From Anoplolepis gracilipes (taxonomy: Eukaryota > Arthropoda > Insecta > Hymenoptera > Formicidae), in NCBI RefSeq assembly GCF_047496725.1, contig NC_132986.1, positions 2,854,501 to 2,918,500 on the forward strand: DNA of 64,000 nucleotides, given 5' to 3'. Every line of letters begins with the position of its first letter. The first letter of the stretch is position 1. The notes below the pieces were generated by a model. It saw nothing but the letters and a program-made list of their open reading frames with translations. It was not told the DNA's origin and searched no databases. This document shows, one piece after another, positions 1 to 12,879 of this stretch. The translations under genes were made by a program, and so were the position numbers.

Positions 1-40
1 ATATTTTAATTGAAAGATCGTCTCTCGATTGTAAAGCAAC

Positions 41-93
41 GCACAGACACTTGTTTCGGCGCGTGGTGTCTGTGCACACGCGCCGAAACAAGT
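41..93. repeat. Perfect 17-bp inverted repeat with an overlapping second inverted repeat
   Basis: ACTTGTTTCGGCGCGTG at 49-65 is exactly inverted at 77-93 with an 11-nt spacer. GCACAGACAC at 41-50 is also the exact complement of 66-75, so two alternative stems compete. No known family recognised. Confidence 0.8.
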
Positions 94-697
94 CCGCGTG
101 TGACGCCAGTTTGGCGAGAGGAGAAAGAGTCGGCGAGTTTTGTTCTCTCAGACGGAGGAGGAGGGCTATATCTAGTCTCTTTCTCTTTCTTTCGCGCGCA
201 CTTTTGCACCTTATTATTATTTCAGCGCTGACAATCGTGCGCTATCGCTTTTTCGCGACGCGCAGAACCGGCGGAATTACTGGTGCTCGACAAAATAACG
301 AGCGGTTGTGCCGAGAAACGCGAGAGAGCAGCGGCACGCGAGACCATTACGAAGGAAAGGAATCGTCGCCACTCATATATTAACGCGAATAAAAAGCGCG
401 AGTAGAGGGACGGTCGAAGAGAAAGGGCGGTTGCGCATGAGGACGAGATTCCATAATATTAGACGCGGAGGTCAGGTCGACACGAAGAATGTAGCGTACC
501 CCACACAAGAGAAAGATTATTTTTTAAATTTTACATTAACTATATCATATATATTTACTCAAAATCATCGCGCACAATTGTCACTTTGAAACACTTTGAC
601 GCAAACTGATTGTATCGATATTCGTTCCAATAAGAGAGAATTACCAGTTTACATTGTGTTATCCGATTATTATTATTATATCCTTATTTATATATTA

Positions 698-703
698 TTA
701 GTT

Positions 704-755
<52 letters not shown>

Positions 756-761
756 AACTAA
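698..761. repeat. 64-bp perfect palindrome with (TA)n core
   Basis: TTAGTTATTATAA at 698-710 is exactly inverted at 749-761, with a pure TA tract between. Could be the remains of a very small inverted-repeat element or a TA microsatellite that expanded inside a palindrome. Confidence 0.75.
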
Positions 762-946
762 GTGTCCCGAAAATAGATTACATATATATATATATATATA
801 TAAATAAATATATATATAAAATGCGATGGCACGAGATCCCATAAGAGCGGGGGAGAGGGGGGAAGACGAAGATGAGCAAGACGCATCTCGGCGTTACTAA
901 CCGAGCGATAAATTCCCTCGAACGTAATCCGCGGTGAGACACAAGG

Positions 947-950
<4 letters not shown>

Positions 951-1006
<56 letters not shown>
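951..1006. repeat. (CT)n microsatellite
   Basis: 56 bp of uninterrupted CT. Confidence 0.95.
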
Positions 1007-1009
<3 letters not shown>

Positions 1010-2786
1010 CACGGTATCTACCTCTCAAGGTGAATGATGCAAATGCCACTGCGGTCGACGGTCTTTCCATCGGCGCGCGAGAGCTCATTGTGTATATCCG
1101 TTCACTTGTAGGTAATCTACTAACTAAACAAACGACCGTCTCATTTTCTTCGATTCTCACGTTTTAGCCGAGACATTGGCCAGATTTTTTTTGTCTTCCG
1201 CATGTTGCGGGAGAAAGAGAGAGGTAGAAGCAATGATTTGTGTTTTACGTCCTTTTTATTACCCTCTTGTTAATAGACTCACAGGGTGATACTCTCCTTT
1301 TCTAACCAATTATCGCAATGAGCGCATGAACCCGCAATTAATTTCCCTTTAACGCCGCCATAATACCGAGAGCCGACGCGCCCGCAACAATATATCAGCG
1401 GCATTAGAGGGAAATTAATTTGAGCTACGAACGAGCCTTGAAAATGACGATGGTTTAGGCCTCGGGTGAGCGGAAACCATAAAATCGTCCGGCCTTTGCA
1501 AACGGGGAAAGACCACCCGCACTGCATGGAGACCTACTTAACTCTGAATGAGTAACGTCCCGAAATTGTAACATCTAGAACGTGCGTTGCGTGCGACCAA
1601 CTGAAATATCCATCTACCTATATATCTAATTGTAAGATTTCAGAGAGCATAATCTACTTTATAAGAATACCATTTTTCAATGTGGAAAAAAATAAAAAAC
1701 CAGATTATTTCGTCCAGATTTTAATTCAAACTAGACAAAACGCCCCCTCGCCCCCGTCGCAATTGGCAAGAAAGCAAGCAAGCAAGAACGCAAGAATTGC
1801 AATGTGTAAGCAACGGGTATAATAAATCGCACGTAGCGCAGGGCGGGTCGCATTAACGCCGCCTTTCTAACTAATGAGACCGACCTCGTGCCGCGCACTA
1901 GATATATAATGAACACGTCATTTCCATTTACTCGCCGCGCGTGCAATAGAGAATCCGATCCGGCCCGAAATTAACGTTCGACGAGGCGCGGCCTCGGTTT
2001 CTCGGACGCAATTTTCCTACCTTCGTGGGACTGCGATCGATCATGTACGAATGAACAGAACGAATGGACAAGAGTACGATATCGCTCAGCAGCGACAGCA
2101 GCCATTATCCGGAGATGGTGTGACAGGTCCTCAACTCTAAGCTTTACGTTACACGTATCCTTCTTTTTATTATCTAGACCCGGATAAGGCAATTTTTCAT
2201 TTGATATTTTTGTGCGTGTTATTATATATGTATATATTATTATTAAAATTATTTAAAAAAAAATTATTGTTTGTGTTCTCTCTTTACATCCTAGTCATTA
2301 TGATATATATAATATTAACTTTATTTCCCTAGTTTTTCTAAGTTTATAGTTAAAGCACTGACTGCTGTGCCTCCAGGTCGCTTCTGTATGCTCGAAACGG
2401 GCTGTCGAGAGTTCGCACTGTAATAACCGAGGCTCTCGTCGAGGGCCGTTTCCATCGCAAAATGGCCACGGGGGAGAGCGGTAAGAAGGCGCGGGGAGAG
2501 ACGACGACGGGGGGACTCGCAGGCAACGCAACCCCCTTCTTCTTACCGCTAGCGAGAGAGTTGCGCGTTTCCATCGTTGCGCGAGGCCGTCCCGGCTCCC
2601 TTTTTTGCTCCCCTTTCCCCCTCCCCCCCGCCCCCGCCCGTCTTCCGTTCCCTTCTTTCCGTCCGACCGAATGAAAAAGCGAGCGAGGGCTTGTTTTGTG
2701 TCCGGAGCGGAGGTATCGACGGTCTCGGACTGCAATTTAAAGGAGGCAAAATGCCAAAGCACACCCGCGCGTAAAACCTAACCCCC

Positions 2787-2814
2787 TTCTTCTTCTTCTT
2801 CTTCTTCTTCTTCT

Positions 2815-2876
<62 letters not shown>

Positions 2877-2944
2877 TTCTTCTTCTTCTTCTTCTTCTTC
2901 TTCTTCTTCTTCTTCTTCTTCTTCTTCTTCTTCTTCTTCTTTCT
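2787..2944. repeat. (TTC)n microsatellite, about 158 bp
   Basis: TTC repeat with two TTCC/CTC interruptions near 2837 and 2852. The longest homopurine-homopyrimidine tract in the window. Confidence 0.95.
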
Positions 2945-3831
2945 CCACTTTTCTCATCCATCCATAGTCGTGCGCGTTTTTCTCATTCCATCCCCCTCTC
3001 GCCCTACTCTAAATTTGTGCTTTACGATTTCTGGAAACTGCCCAGTCCTGCGTAACGCTTCTCTCTTCTACCCTAAAGTCTCCCGTACGTTGTGTTCCAG
3101 ACGAACCATGACGGAATCTTTCGAGGGAGAGATATTGTTGTACCCTCATCGAAAAGGAGATTCAACGAAACATAAGCGGCGAACGCTCGCGGATCCGGAC
3201 GCTAACTCGATTTTTACGGCAAGTCTCGTTCGATGATGTTGGAACGATCGACATTTCACGAAACGTTTCTTTTCTCAATCCGTCAATAACCGTCACCGGT
3301 TACTTCGACTGGAAATACACGGTTGTGTCTTTTAAATCATCAGACAACCAGAATAGTTTTTGTTGCGCGACGTCCGGGTTTAAAACCTTGAGCGTTTAAA
3401 GATGAACGATGACCGTCGTCCGGAGGAGGGAAATTAGGCTGTCACTGATTACGATCGGGATGCGTTTTCTATTTGGGGAAGCATCGCTCGTGTCTTCCCT
3501 CGTCTTTCGAAAGGGAGAGGTGGGGAACCGCCTCTTCGGGAGGCCCGAAACCATACACGCTATAAACTTCCTGTGGCGTAACGCTTAAAATAGCCGCACC
3601 GCGAAGTTAAAAGGAAGGAAGAAAAGGTGAAGCGGAGGGTTAGCCGACTGGCTGGCTCGTTTTCCTACTTCGATTAAAGAGCTCTCTTCCAATGAGTCAA
3701 ATCTCGATTCGATCACGGCGCTGGCAAAACTTTTTTTTTTTTTTTTTTTTTTTATATCTCTTAAATTTAAGCATCTCTTATTTCTCTCTGTTTCGTTCTC
3801 GCGACAGAGTGGAAAGAGAAAGAGAGAGACG

Positions 3832-3832
3832 C

Positions 3833-3867
<35 letters not shown>
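3832..3867. repeat. (AGAC)n tetranucleotide repeat
   Basis: Nine uninterrupted AGAC units; a poly-T run of 23 lies nearby at 3731-3753. Confidence 0.95.
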
Positions 3868-5642
3868 GAATTGAATCCGATCGAGAGAAACATTTGACAA
3901 TCGAAAAAATAGCCGGAGACGTCTGCGGTTCGATTCGTTCACGATTCACGCTTCGTTATTGGCATTAAATCACGAACGGCACTCTAGGGATCCGCGGGCG
4001 GTACGGACGGACTTCTGCAAACAGGTTTGCCTTCGCGCGCAGATTTATTTTCTCGACGAGGTCGATCAGAGTAGATTGAATTTTCTACCAAAACAAGAGT
4101 GTACGATTTTCTTATCGTGCGCTTAATCGCCGTGATATATCGCGCGTGACATTTATCGTTATTTCCAATAGTTATCATGCGCTCCGCGATTTAGAGCCTT
4201 ATTAGAATAATCATTTTATTAGCCGCGCCATTTGAAATTTATATCGTAATTGTGTTAATCTGTGGTGTATTCCCTTTTAGATATCCATCTACAGGCTGAT
4301 TAAGGAACGTCGAATAAATTAGAGAGAAGGAGAAGGGAGAAATAACGGACAGCGCCGTCGAGTCCGCCAGCTTAAGTGGTTATCACATGGCGATGAGTCT
4401 CGCAGGCCGTACAAACGGCGTGACCCACTTGATCCCGCTGCCTACAATGTGTCGTAACGGTGGTGATCGCGCCTGTCGATAGCTTAGCCTATCGATTAAT
4501 AAATACACGCGTGTAGTAGCCGTCGTCGGACGTACGATATAAAGGCCCGCGTCATGGTGAAACTAGAATTATGGTCGACATTGTCCTAGTTTCTAAGACC
4601 GGGAGAGACATCGCGAGATTACCTTCTGCGATGTAGTAACGCGCTACCCACGCACCACCAGTCCACAGTCTCTCTTAATCGAATGATCTCTGCGAAAGAA
4701 TCTCGAGAAGGAGAGACAAAGAGGCTGGTAAGGCGCGTTGCGTTATAATATAACACATCAACTAATTCCGGGGATTCCATCCTATACAGCATCTAATACC
4801 CGTGGCTTACTTTGCAAAAATCGCACACGAGCCACGTGTGCGCTTTGAAATGAAGGAAGAACGGAATATTGAACGCGGTAAATTTATGCAAGCGTGATAG
4901 TTTACGCGGTTTATATTATGTATACCTTGCCATTAATTCATGGGATTAATTCGTTCTACAGCTTGACGCGTGCGGCTTTCAACGGTTTTCATATCCTCGC
5001 GCCAGCGGCGTTTATAACGCTAGAAAACAATGATGGCGCACCCGTGTCGCTTTGAAGTCCGTAATGGGTTAGAATGGGTTTATAATAAATTAGTGCGTGC
5101 CGACGATAGATATGACGTATATCGTCCATCGGTAACGACGCCGACCAGATGCGTTCGGTATTAATTTTCAATTTCCCTATTCCGCCGATACGTATCGGCA
5201 CGCGAAATTATTAATTGGGAAACGTTAAAGGCACGACTGAAGGAATTCCAACGAATTCCACGCACATTGATCCAATTGATATTTTTTCGTGGATGGCGGA
5301 AAGAAGTCGTCGGGGGAAAGATCGCCGATCGCCGATCGCCGATCGCGCCGCGCGATCCCGCGTCCCGTCAACGAAATTAAAACCCGCGCACGGCATTACT
5401 TGCACAAAGAACTTATAAATATTCTGTAACGATACCCCGACACACTGGATTGATTCCCCAATTAAATGCAAATGAGCGACGGGGGTAAACTAGTGGAACG
5501 AGTTTTATAATATCCCGACGGTGGCTAGAAAGGTGGCAGAGGGGCCTCGTGAAATCTATCCTACCTAAGTAGATAGCACGAGCACGGCCAATAAATTAAT
5601 TATTCACCCAATAACCGAGCTGCAGCCAGCAGCAACTCGTGT

Positions 5643-5770
<128 letters not shown>

Positions 5771-8700
5771 ATTGTCAAGTCGTCCTCTCGGCTACGTTAT
5801 TTATGATCCTATCTGATATTTATTTTCGCTCATTTGTCCTTTTCAAATTGCCTTCTCTTTTGAAGCGAGCTTTCACACATCTACAGTCTAAAATATGCCG
5901 GGTTTTTTAGATTTCGACAACAAAAAATAATATATTTATTGTCATACTTTCTTTTTCTTTATTCTTATTCACTTCTATCGTAATTATCTAGTATCGTATG
6001 TATCTAGTTTTATTCAATATCTCGCTCAACTCACGCGCACAGACCTTTCCTTCTCATTCAGATATCATCGATGACAAATGCATTATTTACGGTATATTTC
6101 ACAGAGGTTTGCTCGGCCAGAGAGAAGCCTACAATGATCTGTTTGTAGAGACGCGCGACCTGCGTATATAGCAAGAGAAGTCAGCGAGACGACGGTGACT
6201 CTTCTTTGAACAGCGTCCCCGGTCGTGGCGATCGTAAACATTCCCGCTTCCGTTTTCAGGGTGGTTAGTTCTGGGCATTCTTCGGCGTTCACGGTCCACC
6301 CTGGTATTTATTCTGGCTCATTTGTCCCGCAGGAACCGCCGCGTCATCGAAGGGAAAAAAAAACCCTGGAGTGAGCCTTTCTGGATTTATACACCAAGTG
6401 TTCGTCCCCTTAGGGATCTCTACGGGGTCTCAGGTGTTAACTGTAAACGGGTAGTGGCTTGGCTCTAATACGATCTTTCGGAATCTATGTTCGTTTGAAA
6501 ATCTCAATGAAGAGAAGAAAAAGTTTAGAAAAGAAAAGATGCGAGAGGATGGAATTTTTTCCAGAAAAAAAGATTATCGTATTTTTTCAGCCATTTCAAC
6601 TATACTGCGAACATATATTACAATACAAAGATTGCTACAGCCAAAAAATATTGTTATTATCGTTCTTTCTAATATAAAAAGTATAAAAAAGATATTTAGA
6701 TATAAAATATTTCAATTTTTATTTTGAAATTAACAGTAAATTCTATGCTGTAAAATTATATTTCATCGGTAATTTTAACAAATGTTGTCTTGTGAAAAGA
6801 ATGCGGCAATAAATCAATTGTACTAGAGAAATAAATAAAGGCAAATGCATATCGCGATTGAATGGATCGCTGAAGGAGAACCAAGTGATAACGATAAACA
6901 CGGTCGTTTCAGTTGAATGGACATTCGTCCGTGAAAGACACGAGTGGGATTCGCATAATATTGTTGTCGTTGGAATTCCTGTAACGGACGATTACGTCAA
7001 ACGCGCACCCGCTGAACGAGCCGGACGCGACGCGACGCGACGCAACGCGACGCGAAGACAAAACCCTCTCTCGTCCTGTCGCGCAAGAAGGATATAAATT
7101 TCGTCGCGTGGGCAATCTCGTTGTCGCGTGTCGCCGCAATTGGCGCGTAATGAGAGAAAGGATGTATCCAGGCAAACGAACTTGACGATGACGACCTCGT
7201 TCGCGACCGAGAAACTGCCTCGACGAGTAGTTCGAGAGTCGAGAGAACTCGAAAGCTAATATCACGTTTGAGTGTCCGCTTTAATTGTTTAATGAATCTT
7301 GCATCTACACGCAAACATGTCATGTATAAACTTTCATATCGCGTAATTCATATTTCCCGACATACTGGTATTTTTAATTAACAGCGTTAAATTACATAAT
7401 CGAATAAAAAAAGCATATTTCTTATTGTCAAATATTATTTACGCCAGTTGTCAATAAGCTTATCAGATTAATCTTCTTCTACAGCTTTTTTTTTTATCGT
7501 GTTGCACGTTTTAAGGTGGAACGAGATCTCGCGCTTGATCTCGATTCGCGAATCCGCTCGCAATTTTTCCCACGCAGGGGCAGGAAAACAATTAGTAGGG
7601 TTCTCGGGACAAGGGAGAGAGTAGGTAGCGTAATGGAGACGGCGTATCGCACGGCCATCTTGGCATTAACGGCCTTATGCGGTATTATCCTCCTGAAAAA
7701 GGGCAATCCCTCGTTCAGGAGAAAAACGGAGATCTCCGGAGAATATAAAAAGCGTTGGAGATCCGGATGCCGACGCCCGGAACTAAACGGCGCCTTCGCA
7801 GCACCCAGAAGATATGGCAAATCTCGCATAAATACGAATCGAATTCTTTGCGTCCTTCGCGCAACGAAATAATCCAACGACAACTGCGGAATAAAAGTCC
7901 GACGAAAGAGAAGGACGGGGCACATCTCTTCCGCCATGGAGAGACCGAATAATTAATCACGGCACTCCACTCTTCTCCACGCCATTCTCCACCGAGAGCG
8001 CGACCGAGCAGGGTCGTAAGAAACGTGCGTTTCGACACCCGCTACATTCATTCCCTCAAGAGACTCTCGAATTTACGCTGTCTCATCAATCTCCGTCTCG
8101 CCCGCTGCAATAGCAACGCGATGCGGCGTAAAATCGTCGATCGGATGCGATCCGATGCGACGCGACGCGTGACATCACATTTCCTCTCTCTCTCTCTCTC
8201 TCTTTTTCTCTCTAACTGTCTTCATAGTCTGGAACGAGCTACCTGATATGGGGAAAGGAAAGCGGCGACTGTCTTCCCACGAGTGGTAAGACGACGGTTC
8301 TTGATTGGCAAACAATTAGCGGCCGCAACGTCGAGAGGAAAGGGGAACGACGACAACAAGAACCGAACATACCGAATAGGTATGTATCACGCGAGCATCT
8401 CTGACCGGCGTCACGCATCCCCCTTGTAACCACCCTTCCTCATCTCTCTCTTTACCTACTCCGGTAGGTCGCTCGTATGCCGATATCTCTACAATGAGAA
8501 CAATACCGTAGTTCTTCCGCCGGAGCGAACAGACAAAGGGTGTGCCCGGGACAAAACCATCGTCACCGTCGTCGTTGCGAATCTCCGGGGAATTCTAGAG
8601 GCATGTTAAAATGCTCCGAATGCAGTGTAGGTCACAAGCCTCTTTATCTTACACACGCTATTCTCATTAATATATCTAAATAAATGCATCTCATCGTATC

Positions 8701-10614
8701 TACGTACAGTAGAATGAAAAAAAGCAAGAAAGATAAAGTGTTCTAGAATCTATATTATTTTAAATAAGTTTAAGGAAAAAACAATAAATACCACAAGCGA
8801 TTAAAAGATAAATAAATGAAAAAAATATATACAATAAATATATACTTGAGAATATGTATGCGTATATGATTGTTATTTAAAGATGAGTAAAGAGGAGAAG
8901 TGGCAACACAATTTTTGACTTGGTGCATTATATTGACTTTCGGATAAAACGTGTCGCAATTCGAGAGCCTGGCGTTTTAATATAAGGGTTTTGTATTTCG
9001 TGTGCGCATTCAGCGAGACCTTTACAGAGAACAAGCCACTCGGTCCTCTGCTGTCCGCTCTTCATCTGCATCCGCTTCTCTGCCTTTCCGATCTCCGATT
9101 CTCTCTCTAGCTTCCGTTTTCCAAAACCGAACTGTGTGCCTCGATACATCCGTTATTTTCGCAAACCTCACGTTCCTTTTAATTGGTGGGACGCGTTTCG
9201 TTGCGCACGAAAATGGCACGAAACGCTCGCGTGTATTTTTTGTTTCTTCTCTGCGTATATCCCCCGTTTACCCTGTCGTCCCTTGGACAGTTCCAACGGC
9301 TTTTTCTACGGCGTTTTTCCACGGTCGCCGTCGAAATTCCAGCAACATCCGTTGCCTTTGTCACCGGCACGACGCGGCGCGGACGGTAACCATCGTCATC
9401 GTCGCGTCGGCGGGATGTAACGCCGTTGTAGGGACTCGAGTATCGATGTCGTCGCGAGAATCGGATGTACAAAAGATGGAAAGGTTATTTTGGCAGCGGG
9501 CGTTTCGTTGTACGAAAGTTGGCGATTTCGGTTAAATTTCTCGACCCTCGCCCGTTTCAATAATACATCGGACGACATTCGCGACATCGGGGCCACGGCC
9601 AGAGCGGTCTAATTGCGCATTTCTCGCGCGGCGCGGCGCGGCGGTCTCTTATCGCGAAATCCTCGCTTTCGAAAAGCGATTACTCGATTGAATTACTTGT
9701 CCATTGCGTTCTCGCTGTTAAAAAAACTCTTTGTATTCCGCGAGGCGTAAGCGGCGACACCCGGCTGTACGCGAACCGTTTAGCAAATCGTTTTCATGAC
9801 AGCTCGCAATCGGCAGTGGATCAGCAAGAAAAGCGTCTTTCCAGCTACTTGACAGTCCCGCGAAATGGTTGATTCCCCGATCGCCCATGACGGGGCATGT
9901 AGTCGGGAGAGAAAGAGCCTGAGCCTCGGTGTGTGTCCCGGCATTCCTGCGAAATGCGCTTAAATGCGCCGCGACGAATCGTTAACGGGCTTCTAATCGC
10001 CGCGCGTTGCCAGCGAGGTGGCAAGTAACGAACGACAGACTACGGACTCGGAATGGTTATCACGCACGCGCTTGCTTTTCTCGCCGAGCGGGTCAAGCGA
10101 GATTGGCAATATTTGTTGGCGAACGGTAAGCACGTTTCTCGACATGCGCACGACATACTTCGAAACTTAAGACAAGTTTCCCTCGACGATTAAATGCCAT
10201 TCCCGCGTGATAAATAAAACTTGTACTTGCGAGTAGCGATTCCTCCCTATATTCATAGACATTGCTTTCTTTCACTATTTAAATATGATTTAAATTAATT
10301 AAATTGGATTATTACACTGAATCGATATTTCAATCTGTATATTGCGATTAATTTTACGCAACTTTCAAATTAAATAAACAATCGCGGGCAATGCGTTAAG
10401 ATCTACTTAGAACGGCTAACGATTCGGAAGTGATGTTTGCGCGAGATTTCGAGCGAGACTCGCTTCGCGCCCCGTAGCCGCCTTGAAACGGAGGTAAGCG
10501 TACGAGAGAGAGTTCGCCGAGACACGCTCGTTGTCGGAAATAACGACATAATGACATGGTACAGGATGAGTGCCCGAGGTAGGTAAATCCAAGGCACGGA
10601 GAGCGGAGACCAGA

Positions 10615-10630
10615 GCGCGCGCGCGCGCGC

Positions 10631-10671
<41 letters not shown>
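10615..10671. repeat. Compound (GC)n-(GA)n repeat
   Basis: Sixteen bp of alternating GC (Z-DNA-prone) followed by a GA tract with one AAA interruption. Confidence 0.9.
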
Positions 10672-10673
<2 letters not shown>

Positions 10674-10789
10674 CCAGAAGAACGGGATAACATCCAGCGA
10701 GCGAAGAGGAGGAGAAGGAGGTGGATCATCGGCGTGTCTCGGCAGCATCCCTGATCATCGCCGATGGTTCATCAACTTCGAAGAGTTGA

Positions 10790-10810
10790 AGAGGCCTTAA
10801 TAAGGCCTCT
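10790..10810. repeat. 21-bp palindrome
   Basis: AGAGGCCTTA, one A, then its exact complement. Short enough that function is not implied. Confidence 0.7.
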
Positions 10811-12775
10811 CTCTCTCCCGCTAGAGTCTGAATCACGTCACGCACCCTTTTACCTTCACGTCTCGACCTGATTTCGCGCGATTCTCCCCGCCGGACTGTC
10901 AGCCACGATTTCGCCGGATTTATTAATCAGAGTACTACGCCCCAAATTTGCATAAGAAAATAAAGACGTGGTCGTGTACGACGCTTGGTGAAATGGAGAA
11001 TTGAAATCGATATAGGTGTAACTCCCATAAACCAGCGATATCCGTATAGACACGCAACAACAATTGGCGTGATCTTAATAATGGAAAATTAAAATTTAAC
11101 ATACTCGACCTTTCTCGATTAAATATACCGTGATAAAAGATTAAAATGTCAACGACACGCTTTCTCGCCAAGAAAGGAGCAATTTTATCCTCACTCTCGT
11201 GCGTATTAACTCGCAACCGCTAACGAGGGGGCCGGTATGTGTATACGTACACGGTCCTCTATAAACGCGGCGACATATTCCGTTCGTTTCTCTAATTATT
11301 GACCTTCGATGGACGCGTACGCGCAATCGCAATAACTTTAATAGCGCTTTATCGCGTTAACGGCCCGGGGTATAAATCGCCGGCGGATATATATTGATAC
11401 AACGCGAAATTCCACGGTAAATGAAACAACGGTGAAATTGAGTGGTCAACGCGCCGACGCACATTACCGCGATAATTCCCAATAATTTATCATCGCCGCG
11501 TTGCGTTGCACAACGAAACCCGCGCACCGTGTAATCGTCGCCGCTGCATTTCCGAGCGTTTCATAAAGGATTAAACGTCGTCTCGTATCGCGCGTTTCGC
11601 CTCGCGGAATTTTATCGGCCGTAAAGAATCGACGAGAGGAGAGGTGGAATGGGGAAAGAGAGAGCGCCTCTCCTCTCCTTTCTACTCTTAATGGGTTCAC
11701 GCGCTGTGGAATCGCGCACAAAGCGCGACGCGGGGTCCCCGCGAGAGATCGCGACCGCGGCCATGCCACGCTCTCTTTAACACCGAATCGGCTCAATTTT
11801 GCCCGCTATTTAGCGACGCCATGCTTCGCCGCAGCCGAATTAGCCGGATCCGCGAAAGCACGCTCGCTCGAATCGATACTCGGCTTTTTCGCGGCTTAAC
11901 TCTCTCGCAGGACCGCTGCATATATTTCTTTCAAAGACGTCGGTATATCTAAAAACATTAATGGCAGTGAGAGACTGATATAGAAATGCGTGATATATTT
12001 ATGTTTGAGCTTCTCGATACTTTTATATAAATTCCAGCTATAAAAAATTTTAGTATCAATTAGCAATAAAAAGGATGCCCTCGTAAACGTATTTTTTATG
12101 AAACGATATTTCAAGCATTATCGATATTGCCTTTCAGCAGCATCTTCTATTGTATTTATGCAAGTTATTTTAATGTACCATACATATTTATACTGTATTC
12201 TTATTAGTAATAATACTCCTTTATTATTCGTTTAACTCTTATATACCCATTTTCTTGTCATAGGAAAATAAATTTTTTTCTCCATTTCAATAATCTTTCT
12301 ATTTGACATCATATCGAGTAATTTTTATTTTATTTTTATCAATTAAAAAAAGTGAAATAAATTTTTGTTAGAGTCCCATCGCTATTTAAAAGTTATTTTT
12401 GTATTTTTTATCTTTCATCAACTATTCCGTAAATCTTCTTAGAAGCGGTCAACGAAAAGACGACGTAGTCGCGATTAATCTCATAAACTCGCAAAAGAGA
12501 GAGAGAGAGAGAGAGAGACCGAGTACACGCGCGAGACTGTAAATATAAATCGTGAATCCAATTTGCGGACGCCATAAATCAATAGCGTGATCACGATCCG
12601 GCGCGCGGATCCGACAGTCCGAGCAAGTCAAATCGGGGGCCCGGACAAAAGACGCGGTACGGACGCGCCGGTTGTCGCTCGAGAACAAAAGGGACGAGCT
12701 GTGGTGGCAAGTCCGCGGCATGCCAAATTTGACGGGAATAAAAGCAAAGAGAAGCATAACCGGACTTCTACTCAC

Positions 12776-12879
12776 CATAGAAACGGGGATGGGTCCTCCG
12801 GCTCCATTGGGGTACGGGTACGGCGAGACGAGGTAGCCCATGTTGAACGAGGATGTGTGCGGCGTAGGATCCACCTTTC
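12776..12879 (-). CDS. pan: pan coding exon 3: FNMGYLVSPYPYPNG exon
   Basis: A 104-nt exon. Its first two bases complete the Gly codon begun at the end of exon 2, and it ends at a codon boundary after VSM before the donor GTGAGT. The motif FNMGYLVSPYPYPNG is highly characteristic of insect TCF. The acceptor is GAAACAG. It lies 25 kb from exon 2, and the next coding exon was not found to its left. Confidence 0.9.

Noticed and set aside
2298..2962. Minus-strand frames including a polyarginine-like stretch
   Set aside because: Direct translation of the TTC microsatellite and GC-rich flank.
7494..7937. 147-codon minus-strand frame
   Set aside because: No family resemblance; the complementary strand is also open over much of the same stretch.
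9002..9535. 177-codon plus-strand frame in a CpG-rich part of the pan intron
   Set aside because: Overlapping frames are open on both strands, the composition is biased, and no domain is recognisable.
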